Part shown: in pieces, positions 29,516-42,479 of the stretch | How positions within the stretch are numbered: the stretch's first letter is position 1 | Layout of the letters: each line of letters begins with the position of its first letter | Notes under the pieces: model-generated | Told to the model about the DNA's origin: nothing | The model's database searches: none | Seen by the model: only the letters and a program-made list of their open reading frames with translations | Position numbers and translations under genes: made by a program | Source of the DNA: Paenibacillus koleovorans NBRC 103111 | GTDB lineage: Bacteria; Bacillota; Bacilli; Paenibacillales; NBRC-103111 | Assembly (NCBI RefSeq): GCF_004000845.1 | Contig: NZ_BIMA01000038.1 | Span: 1 to 59,973, forward strand | Length of the DNA stretch: 59,973 nt | Reading direction: 5' to 3'

Positions 29516-29541
29516 CGACCCGAAACAACAACCAGTTTCCA

Positions 29542-29793
29542 TCATTCGTTCACGGCGGCAGCCACCGCCGCGCCGACTTCAATCCCGCATGCTTTTCCAA
29601 GCAGCTTCATGGAGTCTACGTAGGTGACCGTGACGCCCATCTTTTTACAAAGATTCACGATTTTCATCGTTATTCTGGGATCTGCATCTTTTGCCACAAA
29701 CACTTCCGAGGCTTTTCCAAGCTCTACCATCTTCATTGTTTGCTTCGTGCCGATCGAAATTTTCGCAGCCTGCTTCACTTTATCATAAGACAT
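29542..29793 (-). CDS. L7Ae-like K-turn-binding protein (YbxF)
   Basis: An 83-residue L7Ae/L30e/S12e/Gadd45-fold protein. SIGTKQTMKMVELGKASEVF and VAKDADPRITMKIVNLCKKM match the family known as YbxF in B. subtilis, which binds kink-turn RNA and associates with ribosomes. The choice of MSYDKVKQAAK at 29793 gives the usual length and has GGAGG 9 bases upstream; the frame extends to 29841. It lies between rpoC and rpsL as in B. subtilis. The physiological target is not settled. Confidence 0.94.
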   Translation of the reverse strand: MSYDKVKQAAKISIGTKQTMKMVELGKASEVFVAKDADPRITMKIVNLCKKMGVTVTYVDSMKLLGKACGIEVGAAVAAAVNE

Positions 29794-29919
29794 GAAACAT
29801 ATCCTCCAAAGTGTAGGAGTGAAAACTAGGTTTAGGCACACTTTGATATATTAGCACTTCGAAAAATCGGTGTCAAGGAAGGATCGCTAGGCAGATTTTG
29901 TTTTTGTGTAAATCCGATC

Positions 29920-33540
<3,621 letters not shown>

Positions 33541-33608
33541 GGAGCAACCCTCCTCCAGATTACTGTAGCAAATCTATCGTGCGACGGAGGCGACGAGACG
33601 GACGACGA

Positions 33609-36600
33609 TTACTCGGCGCCAGCCTCGGAGCCTTCCAGATTGAGATTCAACTTGTCCCCAGAGACATCGTCCTCGTCGTCCAGTTCCTTCATTTCGATTT
33701 CCCGCTGGTCTCCGGACAAAATCTTCACGTCCATGCCCAAGCTTTGGAGTTCCTTGATCAAAACCTTAAACGACTCCGGAACGCCCGGCTCCGGTACGTT
33801 CTCGCCCTTCACGATCGACTCGTAGGTTTTCACCCGACCGACGACGTCATCGGACTTGACCGTGAGTATCTCTTGGAGCGTATAAGCTGCGCCATACGCT
33901 TCAAGCGCCCAAACCTCCATCTCTCCGAAGCGCTGACCGCCGAACTGAGCTTTACCACCCAGCGGTTGCTGCGTAACGAGCGAGTAAGGACCTGTGGAAC
34001 GAGCGTGGATTTTGTCGTCAACCATGTGCGCCAGCTTGATCATGTACATGACGCCGACCGTCACTTCACGTTCAAACGGCTCACCGGAACGTCCATCGTA
34101 CAGAATCGTCTTGCCGTTACGTTGCATCCCGGCTTCTTCCATCGTGTCGAATACGTCGTTCTCCCGCGCACCGTCGAATACCGGGCTAGCGGTATGAATG
34201 CCGAGCAGCTTGGCAGCCATGCCCAAGTGAACCTCGAGCACCTGACCGATGTTCATCCGGGACGGTACCCCTAGCGGGTTCAAAACGACTTCGACCGGTG
34301 TGCCGTCCGGCAAGAACGGCATATCTTCTTCTGGCAGGATGCGGGCGATAACCCCTTTGTTCCCGTGTCGGCCGGCCATCTTGTCGCCTTCAGAAATCTT
34401 ACGCTTCTGCGCAATGTACACGCGAACGAGCTGGTTCACGCCCGGCGGCAGCTCGTCGCCGTTCTCGCGAGTGAACACCTTCACATCGACGACAATCCCG
34501 TCGGTACCATGCGGTACACGTAGCGAGGTATCGCGCACTTCGCGAGCCTTCTCTCCGAAGATCGCATGCAAGAGACGCTCTTCCGCGGTCAACTCCGTTA
34601 CGCCCTTCGGCGTAACCTTGCCGACAAGAATGTCGCCGGCTCCGATCTCCGCACCGACGCGAATGATACCGCGCTCATCAAGATTGCGCAGCGCATCCTC
34701 GCCGACGTTCGGGATATCGCGAGTGATCTCTTCAGGTCCCAGCTTCGTATCGCGGGCCTCGGATTCGTACTCTTCAATATGAATAGACGTATATACGTCT
34801 TCTTTTACCAATCTCTCGCTTAGGAGAATCGCATCCTCGTAGTTGTATCCTTCCCATGTCATGAAAGCGACGACAACGTTGCGGCCGAGCGCCAACTCGC
34901 CTTGCTCGGTGGACGGGCCGTCGGCGAGAATATCGCCAGGCTTCACCGCTTCGCCGTACTTGACGAGAGGACGCTGGTTGATGCAAGTGCCTTGGTTAGA
35001 ACGGATGAACTTGTGCAGCTTGTGCTTGATCAGGTCGCCCTTGACCATCTTGCCGTCGACCAGCTCTTGGCGGCGCAACCATATTTCATTAGCGGACACG
35101 CGCTCAATTACGCCGTGATGTTTGCTTACGACACAGACACCCGAGTCCTTGGCACTCTTATGCTCCATTCCCGTACCTACGAGCGGAGACTTCGGAATGA
35201 GCAACGGTACCGCTTGGCGCTGCATGTTCGAACCCATGAGCGCGCGGTTGGAGTCATCGTTCTCGAGGAACGGAATCAACGCGGTCGCGACGGAAACAAC
35301 TTGCTTCGGAGAGACGTCCATATAGTCGACGCGTTCACGAGGCATAATCAGGTTGTCGTCCTTGAAGCGAACAATAGCGGCCTCGTCGGCGAGTGTACCG
35401 ATATCGGAGAGCCTGGCGTTCGCTTGCGCGATAACATAATTGTCCTCTTCATCGGCAGTCAGATAAGCGATCTGCTCGGTTACGATGCCGGTCTTCGGAT
35501 CAACCCATCGATAAGGCGCTTCGATAAAACCATATTCATTGATCCGGGCAAAGCTCGACAACGAGTTAATCAACCCGATGTTCGGACCCTCCGGGGTCTC
35601 AATCGGACACATCCGACCATAGTGGGAGTGATGCACGTCGCGGACTTCGAAGCCTGCGCGCTCGCGCGTCAAACCGCCCGGACCGAGAGCGGACAGACGG
35701 CGCTTGTGCGTCAATTCGGCAAGCGGGTTCGTCTGGTCCATGAACTGCGACAGCTGGGAGCTGCCGAAAAACTCTTTGATCGATGCGATAACCGGACGAA
35801 TGTTAATCAGCGCTTGCGGCGTAATCACATTGGCATCTTGAATCGACATTCGTTCGCGTACGACGCGCTCCATCCGGGACAGGCCGATTCGGAACTGGTT
35901 CTGCAGCAATTCCCCGACAGAACGCAATCTCCGGTTACCCAGGTGATCGATGTCGTCGGTACTGCCGATCCCGTGCAGCAGATTGATGAAATAGTTGATA
36001 GACGAGATAATATCAGCCGATGTAATATTCTTCACGGACTTATCGATCGATCCGTTCGAAATCACCTTCACGACTTTTCCTTCTTCAATCGGCGAGTAAA
36101 CGCGAATCGCTTGAAGCGGTATGCGGTCCGCATCCAGCACTCCGTTGCTCACGCCATATTCGGCGAGGCCTACGTTCTCTTCAAGATGCGGCAGCAGTTC
36201 GTCAAGAATACGACGGTCGATCATTTGGCCAACCTCGGCCAATATTTCTCCAGTCGCCGCGTTCGCAAGCGTCTCGGCCAGGCGCTGGTTGAACAGACGA
36301 TTCTTGATATGAAGCTTCTTATTAATCTTGTAACGGCCGACATTCGCCAAGTCATAGCGCTTCGGATCGAAGAACCGGGCGATCAGCAAGCTTTTGGCGT
36401 TGTCCAGCGTAGGCGGCTCGCCCGGACGCAGACGCTCGTAGATCTCAATCAGCGCCTTCTCGGTTGAGTCGGTGTTGTCCTTATCTAGCGTATTGCGGAT
36501 ATATTCATCATCGCCAAGCAAGTCTATAATCTCGGCATCCGTTCCGAATCCAAGCGCACGCAGCAAAACAGTGACCGGGATCTTCCGGGTGCGGTCGATC

Positions 36601-37145
36601 CGGACATAAATAATGTCCTTCGCATCGGTCTCCAGCTCCAGCCACGCCCCACGGTTCGGGATCACAGTGGCCGTATAACTTTTCTTGCCGTTCTTGTCGA
36701 CTTTTGTGCTAAAATAAACGCTAGGGGAACGAACCAGCTGACTGACGATAACACGTTCCGCACCGTTGATAATAAAGGTACCAGTATCCGTCATAAGCGG
36801 GAAATCACCCATAAACACTTCCTGCTCTTTCACTTCGCCCGTCTCTTTATTGATCAAACGAACTTTGACTCTTAATGGGGCCGCATAAGTCACGTCGCGT
36901 TCCTTGGACTCATCGACCGAATACTTGGGCTCGCCCAGGCTGTAGTCGATGAACTCCAGCACCAAATTACCTGTGAAATCCTGGATCGGAGAGATATCCT
37001 GGAACATCTCGCGCAACCCTTCGTCCAAGAACCATTGGTAGGACTTCTGTTGGATCTCAATCAGGTTCGGTACTTCCAGCACCTCATTAATACGCGCATA
37101 AGTTCGGCGATTGCGCCGACCGTATTGAACAGTATGACCCGCCAA
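33609..37145 (-). CDS. rpoB: RNA polymerase beta subunit
   Basis: An 1178-residue subunit. The rifampicin pocket [20 protein letters not shown] and [12 protein letters not shown] is intact, with Q, D, H and S at the main resistance positions, so the allele looks sensitive. The C-terminal clamp region ([20 protein letters not shown]) is present and the acidic tail is short. The start codon appears to be TTG at 37145 ([18 protein letters not shown]), preceded by GAGGGG; B. subtilis rpoB also uses TTG. It has its own promoter(s) in the 343-base gap after the methyltransferase gene. Confidence 0.98.
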   Translation of the reverse strand: MAGHTVQYGRRNRRTYARINEVLEVPNLIEIQQKSYQWFLDEGLREMFQDISPIQDFTGNLVLEFIDYSLGEPKYSVDESKERDVTYAAPLRVKVRLINKETGEVKEQEVFMGDFPLMTDTGTFIINGAERVIVSQLVRSPSVYFSTKVDKNGKKSYTATVIPNRGAWLELETDAKDIIYVRIDRTRKIPVTVLLRALGFGTDAEIIDLLGDDEYIRNTLDKDNTDSTEKALIEIYERLRPGEPPTLDNAKSLLIARFFDPKRYDLANVGRYKINKKLHIKNRLFNQRLAETLANAATGEILAEVGQMIDRRILDELLPHLEENVGLAEYGVSNGVLDADRIPLQAIRVYSPIEEGKVVKVISNGSIDKSVKNITSADIISSINYFINLLHGIGSTDDIDHLGNRRLRSVGELLQNQFRIGLSRMERVVRERMSIQDANVITPQALINIRPVIASIKEFFGSSQLSQFMDQTNPLAELTHKRRLSALGPGGLTRERAGFEVRDVHHSHYGRMCPIETPEGPNIGLINSLSSFARINEYGFIEAPYRWVDPKTGIVTEQIAYLTADEEDNYVIAQANARLSDIGTLADEAAIVRFKDDNLIMPRERVDYMDVSPKQVVSVATALIPFLENDDSNRALMGSNMQRQAVPLLIPKSPLVGTGMEHKSAKDSGVCVVSKHHGVIERVSANEIWLRRQELVDGKMVKGDLIKHKLHKFIRSNQGTCINQRPLVKYGEAVKPGDILADGPSTEQGELALGRNVVVAFMTWEGYNYEDAILLSERLVKEDVYTSIHIEEYESEARDTKLGPEEITRDIPNVGEDALRNLDERGIIRVGAEIGAGDILVGKVTPKGVTELTAEERLLHAIFGEKAREVRDTSLRVPHGTDGIVVDVKVFTRENGDELPPGVNQLVRVYIAQKRKISEGDKMAGRHGNKGVIARILPEEDMPFLPDGTPVEVVLNPLGVPSRMNIGQVLEVHLGMAAKLLGIHTASPVFDGARENDVFDTMEEAGMQRNGKTILYDGRSGEPFEREVTVGVMYMIKLAHMVDDKIHARSTGPYSLVTQQPLGGKAQFGGQRFGEMEVWALEAYGAAYTLQEILTVKSDDVVGRVKTYESIVKGENVPEPGVPESFKVLIKELQSLGMDVKILSGDQREIEMKELDDEDDVSGDKLNLNLEGSEAGAE

Positions 37146-37316
37146 CTTTCATTCACCCCTCACATTGACTCGAAAATCCTTGAAACAAAAAGAAGAAAAG
37201 CCTCGGTTGATCGCCGTACGGCGTTGCAGTGAGACCTTTTTCAATCGAGAAGTATTCTCTCAACATGGCAGAGCTTGCCAGTGTTCATACCATGTAGATT
37301 TTCCCAAAATGTAAAC

Positions 37317-37322
37317 ATTATA
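37317..37322 (-). promoter_or_regulatory. Possible second -10 element ahead of rpoB
   Basis: A perfect TATAAT on the minus strand about 170 bases ahead of rpoB, without a convincing -35 at 16-18 bases. It may be a second start or a coincidence in A/T-rich DNA. Confidence 0.3.
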
Positions 37323-37361
37323 CGTCATCGTGCAAAATTTTATGCACAAACGGCCGTAAAA

Positions 37362-37381
37362 AAATGTCTTGACATTTTAGT
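37362..37381. repeat. Palindrome between the rpoB promoter and gene
   Basis: AAAATGTC-TT-GACATTTT is a near-perfect palindrome with a two-base centre, lying about 45 bases downstream of the predicted rpoB -10. The centre is too short for an RNA hairpin loop, so a dimeric DNA-binding protein is a better guess than a terminator. Confidence 0.45.
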
Positions 37382-37423
37382 GAATTAAAGACAAATAGCC
37401 TATCTTAATACTGACATTTTATA

Positions 37424-37452
37424 ATGATACCACAACCAGAAAGTGTAGTCAA
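37424..37452 (-). promoter_or_regulatory. Sigma-A promoter of rpoB-rpoC
   Basis: TTGACT, 17 bases, TATCAT on the minus strand, 37 bases after the stop of the methyltransferase gene. The leader to rpoB would be about 270 bases. The 343-base gap 37146-37488 otherwise holds the palindrome and a second -10 match, and no gene. Confidence 0.7.
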
Positions 37453-37488
37453 ATGATTTTCAAAACCATTTTCATAGGAATCCACTCC

Positions 37489-38085
37489 CTACCGAATAGC
37501 TTTGAATATTTTATAGCCCTTGTCCTTATCCACTTCCTCCACTCGATCGAACAACGTCTCGAGCTTGTCCCAAGCCGATGGAGCCCCCTGTTTTTTCTGG
37601 ATGACGATCCACAACTCGCCGCCCGGCACCAGATGCGCTCGCGCTTGCTCGAAGATGCCGTGCACCACTTGCTTGCCCGCCCGAATCGGAGGGTTCGATA
37701 AAATTTTCGTAAACGTCCGTCCCGCCAACGCCGAAAACGTGTCGCTCTGCAGAACCTCCGCATTCTCGATCCGATTCGCCTTCCGGTTCAGCTCCGCCAG
37801 CTGCACAGCCCGCTCGTTGATGTCCACCAGCACCGCGGACCCATGCTTCGCCAGCCAGGCTGCCGTCAACCCGATCGGCCCATAGCCGCAACCTACGTCC
37901 AGCACCCGGTCAGCCGCTTCGATCTGCATCGTCTCGATTAATAATCGGCTGCCGAAATCGAGCCCTCGCTTTGAGAACACACCTGCATCCGTCTCAAATG
38001 CAAACCGCTTGCCCCTCAGCTCTTCCTCCATCCTCCCCCGGTCACTTGCCACTGCAGGCTTCGCCGAGTAGTAATGGTCGGCCAT
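37489..38085 (-). CDS. RsmC-like class I methyltransferase (YbxB)
   Basis: A 198-residue SAM-dependent methyltransferase. SAM motif I is VLDVGCGYGPIGL and the catalytic NPP motif is ILSNPPIRAGKQVVH, which places it with the RsmC/RlmG group that methylates guanine N2 in rRNA. YbxB occupies the same slot in B. subtilis (rplL-ybxB-rpoB). It lacks the N-terminal inactive domain of enterobacterial RsmC. I start at ATG 38085 (MADHYYSAKPAV), with AAGGAG 10 bases upstream; a GTG at 38106 overlaps that site. The exact rRNA position is not known. Confidence 0.9.
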   Translation of the reverse strand: MADHYYSAKPAVASDRGRMEEELRGKRFAFETDAGVFSKRGLDFGSRLLIETMQIEAADRVLDVGCGYGPIGLTAAWLAKHGSAVLVDINERAVQLAELNRKANRIENAEVLQSDTFSALAGRTFTKILSNPPIRAGKQVVHGIFEQARAHLVPGGELWIVIQKKQGAPSAWDKLETLFDRVEEVDKDKGYKIFKAIR

Positions 38086-38134
38086 CGCGCATCGCTCCTT
38101 CTTCACTACTCCTAACAGCTGGATATGAACAAAC

Positions 38135-38167
38135 CCCCTTCTGAAACCAGTTCGGTCTCAAAAGGGG
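38135..38167 (-). terminator. Partial terminator/attenuating hairpin after rplL
   Basis: A stem of about 14 base pairs (including G-U pairs), CCCCTTTTGAGACC with GGTTTCAGAAGGGG, lies 40 bases after the rplL stop. The following tract (GTTTGTTC) is U-rich but interrupted. It may let only part of the transcripts through to rsmC-like and rpoB. Confidence 0.6.
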
Positions 38168-38207
38168 ATTCGTCAGTTACGTTGCACTCGATTCGCAAGA
38201 AACGAGA

Positions 38208-38570
38208 TTACTTCACTTCTACTCCTGCGCCTGCATCTTCCAGCTTCGCTTTCAGAGCAGCTGCGTCTTCTTTGGATATGCGCTCTTTGATTGGCTTAGG
38301 TGCACCGTCAACCAGATCCTTAGCTTCTTTCAGACCCAGACCCGTAACTTCGCGGACAACCTTGATCACGTTGATCTTGGAAGCGCCTGCGCTAGTCAAG
38401 ATTACGTCGAATTCGGTTTGCTCTTCTACTTCTGCTACTGCGCCGCCAGCTACTACAGCTACAGGAGCTGCTGCCGTTACGCCGAACTCTTCCTCGATTG
38501 CTTTTACGAGGTCGTTCAGTTCCAAGATTGTCATACCTTTGATCGCTTCAAGAATTTGCGCTGTGCTCAT
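38208..38570 (-). CDS. rplL: 50S ribosomal protein L7/L12
   Basis: A 120-residue stalk protein recruiting translational GTPases. The N-terminal dimerisation helix ([20 protein letters not shown]), the Ala/Val-rich hinge and the C-terminal factor-binding domain ([18 protein letters not shown]) are in the normal order. ATG 38570 follows GGAGGG. It is 76 bases after rplJ; in the ribosome it binds L10 as dimers. Confidence 0.99.
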   Translation of the reverse strand: MSTAQILEAIKGMTILELNDLVKAIEEEFGVTAAAPVAVVAGGAVAEVEEQTEFDVILTSAGASKINVIKVVREVTGLGLKEAKDLVDGAPKPIKERISKEDAAALKAKLEDAGAGVEVK

Positions 38571-38646
38571 TTGATAACCCTCCATTTAGGAATAGTATTG
38601 TGGTTCGGTCTATGCCGAGTAAAAGTCTTGCTTCTGTAAAACGAAA

Positions 38647-39153
38647 TTACGCTTGCGCGCCGCCTTCTTGCTTCTCTGCCACAGCCTTAACTGCAAGAGC
38701 GAAGTTGCGGATAGGCGCTTGGAGCACGCTGAGCAACATCGACAGCATGCCATCGCGGGACGGCAGTTCAGCCAATGCTTTAATTTGGGAAGCGTCGACG
38801 ACTTTACCTTCGACAACGCCAGCCTTCACTTGCAGCTTGTCGTTCTTCTTGGCGAATTCGGCGATGATCTTCGCGCCGGCCACGATGTCCTTGCTGAATG
38901 CAATTGCAGTCGGTCCGGTCAAAGCGGTATCCAGCTCCGTCAATTCAGCAACAGCGGTCGCCCGACGAGCGATCGTGTTCTTGATGACATGGAGCTCAAC
39001 GCCCGCATCACGGAGCCTCTTCCGCAAGTCGGTCACTTGAGCCACGTTCAGGCCGCGGTAATCCGCAACGATCGTGCAGCTGTGCTCGCGAAGCTTCGCT
39101 GTTACTACTTCGACGGCTTCTTGTTTCTCTTGCAGTACTTTCGCGTTTGCCAT
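38647..39153 (-). CDS. rplJ: 50S ribosomal protein L10
   Basis: A 168-residue stalk base protein with the rRNA-binding domain first (LREHSCTIVADYRGLNVAQV) and a C-terminal helix that holds L7/L12 dimers. ATG 39153 (MANAKVLQEKQE) has AGGAGG upstream; the longer open frame to 39267 covers the leader and is not coding. It is controlled by the L10 leader and attenuator immediately upstream. Confidence 0.99.
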   Translation of the reverse strand: MANAKVLQEKQEAVEVVTAKLREHSCTIVADYRGLNVAQVTDLRKRLRDAGVELHVIKNTIARRATAVAELTELDTALTGPTAIAFSKDIVAGAKIIAEFAKKNDKLQVKAGVVEGKVVDASQIKALAELPSRDGMLSMLLSVLQAPIRNFALAVKAVAEKQEGGAQA

Positions 39154-39235
39154 GTTCACACCTCCTAAGATCCACTTCAAAAGCATTGTGGTTGCACCCG
39201 TCGATCGGATGTTGATCCGCACTTGATGAAAAAAA

Positions 39236-39258
39236 CCTCCGTCATAGACAGACGGAGG
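39236..39258 (-). terminator. Attenuator hairpin in the rplJ leader
   Basis: CCTCCGTC / GACGGAGG stem with a 7-base loop followed by a seven-T run on the minus strand, about 80 bases before the rplJ start. It sits between the L10-binding leader and the gene, so it is probably a conditional terminator. Confidence 0.85.
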
Positions 39259-39350
39259 CATGATCACGTTACATGTATCACAACACCTCGGTAGGAAATT
39301 AAGCCGGTCGGCACCTACTGTCTACGGTTCGCATATTCGTTTGTTAACCT
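39259..39350 (-). ncRNA. L10 leader (ribosomal protein autoregulatory element)
   Basis: The minus strand carries TAGACAGTAGGTGCCGACC, then CTTAATTTCCTACCGAGG and TGTTGTGATACATG. This is the kink-turn-containing sequence I know from Bacillota L10 leaders, located between rplA and rplJ as expected. L10 (with L12) binding should favour the downstream terminator and so repress rplJ-rplL. Confidence 0.85.
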
Positions 39351-39390
39351 TCCCTAGCTTAGCACGGGCGTACCCGAAAAGCAAAGCCAA

Positions 39391-40083
39391 TTACCGGAAG
39401 GATTGCAGATTGACCTTCACGCTCGGACCCATGGTCGAGGAGACGGCGATGTTGCGCAGATATACGCCCTTCGCTGCAGCAGGCTTGGCTCGGTTCAGAG
39501 CATCGACCAGCGCTTTGAAGTTCTCGCCCAGCTTCTCGGCGTCGAAGGAAACTTTACCGATCGGAGCATGAATTTGTCCGGCTTTGTCCAGACGGAATTC
39601 GATCTTACCGGCTTTGATTTCATTCACGGCCTTCGTCACGTCGAAAGTCACAGTGCCTGCTTTCGGGTTCGGCATCAAACCTTTACCCCCGAGCAGACGA
39701 CCCAATTTACCTACTTCGCTCATCATGTCCGGAGTAGCTACGCAGACGTCAAAATCAAACCAACCTTGTTGGATTTTGTTGATCATGTCTGTATCGCCAA
39801 CATAGTCCGCGCCGGCAGCTTCGGCTTCTTTTGCCTTGTCGCCTTTTGCGAATACGAGGACGCGCTTGCTCTTCCCTGTTCCGTTTGGAAGCACGACCAC
39901 ACCGCGAACGGCTTGGTCTTGTTTTCTTGGGTCAACACCCAAGCGAACAGCGACTTCCACGGTTTCGTCAAACTTAGCAGGAGCTGTCTTCTTCACGAGC
40001 TCCATAGCATCGGCCGGCTCGTAGAATGTTTCTGCGCTAACCAGCTTGGCTACTTCTTGCCATTTCTTTCCGTGCTTTGCCAT
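39391..40083 (-). CDS. rplA: 50S ribosomal protein L1
   Basis: A 230-residue mobile-stalk protein acting on E-site tRNA release. Family core: [39 protein letters not shown]. It follows rplK by 84 bases. In many bacteria L1 represses its own mRNA. Confidence 0.99.
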   Translation of the reverse strand: MAKHGKKWQEVAKLVSAETFYEPADAMELVKKTAPAKFDETVEVAVRLGVDPRKQDQAVRGVVVLPNGTGKSKRVLVFAKGDKAKEAEAAGADYVGDTDMINKIQQGWFDFDVCVATPDMMSEVGKLGRLLGGKGLMPNPKAGTVTFDVTKAVNEIKAGKIEFRLDKAGQIHAPIGKVSFDAEKLGENFKALVDALNRAKPAAAKGVYLRNIAVSSTMGPSVKVNLQSFR

Positions 40084-40167
40084 GTTCCATCCTCCTTTGT
40101 GGTATTAGCGGAATATCCTCCCACTGTGCGGCGCTCGAGGCCGCGGCCTTGCCTGTGTCGAATCCGA

Positions 40168-40593
40168 TTAGTCTTCGATCACGATGCCCATGCTGCGGGC
40201 CGTACCTTCCACCATACGCATTGCAGCTTCGACAGATGCAGCATTAAGGTCAGGCATTTTTTGCTCGGCGATCTCGCGTACCTTGGCACGCTTAAGCGTA
40301 GCGACTTTCTTCTTGTTCGGTTCGCCGGAGCCTTTAGGTACGCTAGCAGCGACACGCAGCAATACAGCGGCTGGAGGCGTCTTCGTCTCGAAAGTGAACG
40401 AACGGTCCTCGAACACGGTGATCACGACCGGGATGATGAGACCGGCTTGATCGGCTGTACGCGCATTGAACTCCTTACAGAAAGCCATAATGTTAACCCC
40501 TGCTTGACCCAGAGCCGGACCAATCGGAGGAGCCGGATTCGCTTTGCCTGCGGCAACTTGCAGCTTCACCATTTTAATAACCTTTTTTGCCAT
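40168..40593 (-). CDS. rplK: 50S ribosomal protein L11
   Basis: A 141-residue GTPase-centre protein needed for RelA activation and thiopeptide binding. The N-terminal domain has the proline-rich [19 protein letters not shown]; the C-terminal rRNA-binding domain includes [16 protein letters not shown] 40593 has AAGGAGG upstream. It lies 131 bases after nusG, with a hairpin in the gap. Confidence 0.99.
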   Translation of the reverse strand: MAKKVIKMVKLQVAAGKANPAPPIGPALGQAGVNIMAFCKEFNARTADQAGLIIPVVITVFEDRSFTFETKTPPAAVLLRVAASVPKGSGEPNKKKVATLKRAKVREIAEQKMPDLNAASVEAAMRMVEGTARSMGIVIED

Positions 40594-40653
40594 GTGACAC
40601 ACCTCCTTGCACATAATGTGGTAAGACGGGATGTTTCCCTCCCACTTGCGCGA

Positions 40654-40677
40654 GCCCTATTCTGCACTGAATAAGGC
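40654..40677 (-). other. Hairpin in the nusG-rplK gap
   Basis: GCCTTATTC with GAATAGGGC (nine pairs, one G-U) and a 6-base loop on the minus strand. No U run follows, so a leader structure or processing signal is likelier than a terminator. Confidence 0.5.
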
Positions 40678-40724
40678 CGCTTAGAAACCTAGGGTAAGTT
40701 GCCGATCCGCGAACGAAAAAGCAA

Positions 40725-41258
40725 TTATATTTTCTCCACTTGAGTGTATTCCAACTCCAGCGGGGTTTCTCGGCCGAACATGTTCACATGAACCTTCAGC
40801 TTCGCCTTGTCCATCAAGATATCTTCCACCGTACCGACGAAGTTGGCAAACGGACCTACCTTCACGCGCACCGTTTCTTTCAGGTTAAAGTCGATCTTCG
40901 GCTTCGGTTCTTCCATTCCCATATGCTTGAGAATGTTGTCGACTTCCTCCGGAAGCAGCGCGGTAGGTTTCGAGCCTGAGCCCGTCGAGCCTACAAAGCC
41001 GGTCACGCCCGGCGTATTGCGCACGACATACCAAGAGTCGTCGGTTTGAATCATCTCAACGAGCACATAGCCCGGATACACCTTGCGCATCACGGTCTTG
41101 CGCTTGCCGTCCTTGTTCACAATCTCTTCTTCCATCGGCACGAGGACGCGGAAGATCTTGTCGGTCATGTTCATCGACTCGACGCGTTTCTCGAGATTGG
41201 CTTTTACTTTGTTCTCATACCCGGAATAGGTATGTACGACGTACCAACGTTTTTCCAT
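40725..41258 (-). CDS. nusG: Transcription termination/antitermination factor NusG
   Basis: A 177-residue elongation factor with an N-terminal NGN domain binding the polymerase clamp (KRWYVVHTYSGYENKVKANL) and a C-terminal KOW domain (VKVGPFANFVGTVEDI). ATG 41258 (MEKRWYVVH) follows AGGTGA; the GTG at 41267 lies on it. It is 18 bases after secE, an arrangement shared by most bacteria. Confidence 0.99.
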   Translation of the reverse strand: MEKRWYVVHTYSGYENKVKANLEKRVESMNMTDKIFRVLVPMEEEIVNKDGKRKTVMRKVYPGYVLVEMIQTDDSWYVVRNTPGVTGFVGSTGSGSKPTALLPEEVDNILKHMGMEEPKPKIDFNLKETVRVKVGPFANFVGTVEDILMDKAKLKVHVNMFGRETPLELEYTQVEKI

Positions 41259-41276
41259 CACTGTCACCTAAGTTCC

Positions 41277-41489
41277 CTATTCATTGAAAAAGCGTAACAA
41301 AATGGTCAGTAAGTAGTCGATTCCCCAAAAGTAAAGGGTAACGAACGTGACGGTCACGATCACGACGATCGTGTAAGTAATCAGTTCTTTGCGAGTCGGC
41401 CATTTGACCTTCTTCAACTCCGACCAGCTGTCGGTAAAGAAAGAGAACATGGAACCGAATCCTTGTTTGACTCTTGCTAAATAGGCCAC
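41277..41489 (-). CDS. secE: Preprotein translocase subunit SecE
   Basis: A 70-residue SecE of the short, single-spanning type: an amphipathic helix (FFTDSWSELKKVKWPTRKEL) and one membrane segment near the C terminus. The start codon is GTG (41489) with GGAGG 8 bases upstream. It is the first gene of secE-nusG behind a sigma-A promoter. No rpmG precedes it. Confidence 0.97.
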   Translation of the reverse strand: MAYLARVKQGFGSMFSFFTDSWSELKKVKWPTRKELITYTIVVIVTVTFVTLYFWGIDYLLTILLRFFNE

Positions 41490-41570
41490 GTCTACACCTC
41501 CAAAAACTGGAGCCCGAGTCCCAAATTCGGGAACACCAAAAACCCCCGAAAGCGTAGGGCTACCTGAACT

Positions 41571-41599
41571 ACTTTATCACAGTCTATCTGGCGTGTCAA
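41571..41599 (-). promoter_or_regulatory. Sigma-A promoter of secE-nusG
   Basis: TTGACA, 17 bases, TAAAGT on the minus strand, about 80 bases ahead of secE. The -35 is perfect; the -10 matches at four of six positions. Confidence 0.7.
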
Positions 41600-41729
41600 T
41601 CAACGAGAGAGTTCCCCGTCGCCCGCTCTATCCGTTCCGACTGTTTCGCTTGCTGACCTGCATCTAGTGTAGCCAGCATTGAAAGCGGATAAACGTGCCG
41701 TACGTTACCAGCAATCTCCCAAAATGAAA

Positions 41730-41772
41730 GGAGCCCTCATTCTTCCGATCCAACTAGAAGAAGGAGCGCTCC
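41730..41772 (-). terminator. Terminator-like hairpin at the sigH stop
   Basis: GGAGC / GCTCC outer and CTTC / GAAG inner stems with internal loops, followed on the minus strand by TTTCATTTT. The hairpin begins at the sigH stop codon. Confidence 0.6.
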
Positions 41773-42416
41773 TATACGTCTCGAATTTCCAAATACCTCT
41801 CCAGCTTGCGCTTCACGCGCTGCAGCGCATTATCGATCGATTTCACGTGGCGGTCCAAATCTACTGCGATCTCCTGATAGGATCGTCCGTCCAGATAGAG
41901 CATTAGCACCTTGCGCTCCAAGTCGCTGAGAATCTCGCCCATCTTGTCCTCGAGGCCGCTGAACTCTTCTTGGTTGATGATCAATTCCTCGGGGTCTGTC
42001 ATGCGGGAGCCGCAAATCACGTCGAGCAGCGTTCGATCCGAATCTTCATCGTAAATGGGCTTGTCCAGGGAAACGTAAGAATTGAGCGGGATGTGCTTCT
42101 GTCGGGTAGCGGTCTTGATCGCGGTAATAATCTGGCGGGTAATGCACAGTTCGGCGAACGCCTTGAAGGTGGACAGCTTGTCCTCCTTGAAGTCGCGAAT
42201 GGATTTATAAAGCCCGATCATGCCTTCCTGCACAATGTCTTCGCGGTCGGCACCGATGAGGAAGTACGAACGCGCCTTGGCCCGCACGAAATTTTTGTAC
42301 TTGTTGATCAGGTATTCCAACGCCTCGCTGCTGCCGTCGCGGACCGATTCGACGATTTCTTCATCCATCTTGTTGTCGAAGTCGCGCATTCTCAACTCTT
42401 TGAGGTCTATACTCAC
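41772..42416 (-). CDS. sigH: RNA polymerase sigma-H factor
   Basis: A 214-residue sigma-70-family factor directing early-stationary-phase and sporulation genes (spo0A, kinA, spo0F, ftsZ in B. subtilis). Region 2 is nearly identical to B. subtilis SigH (NFVRAKARSYFLIGADREDI; VQEGMIGLYKSIRDFKEDKL) and region 4 has YLDGRSYQEIAVDLDRHVKS. I start at GTG 42416 ((M)SIDLKELRMRD), 6 bases after GGAGGG; the longer frame to 42452 has no site. It has its own promoter overlapping the end of rae1. Confidence 0.97.
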   Translation of the reverse strand: MSIDLKELRMRDFDNKMDEEIVESVRDGSSEALEYLINKYKNFVRAKARSYFLIGADREDIVQEGMIGLYKSIRDFKEDKLSTFKAFAELCITRQIITAIKTATRQKHIPLNSYVSLDKPIYDEDSDRTLLDVICGSRMTDPEELIINQEEFSGLEDKMGEILSDLERKVLMLYLDGRSYQEIAVDLDRHVKSIDNALQRVKRKLERYLEIRDV

Positions 42417-42479
42417 CGCAATCCCTCCGGCCTGCTTGCCGCTAAAGCGCATCCATTTAGCTTGACAAAGAATAGCCTA

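Noticed and set aside
34902-36467. 521-codon open frame opposite rpoB
   Set aside because: Codon-usage shadow with no family resemblance.
33609-37145. Rifampicin or streptomycin resistance alleles in rpoB and rpsL
   Set aside because: The key residues of the rifampicin pocket and of the S12 PKKPNSAL loop are wild type.
41636-41680. Short ATG frame between sigH and secE as a possible rpmG
   Set aside because: It ends after 11 codons and lacks the CxxC pairs of L33.
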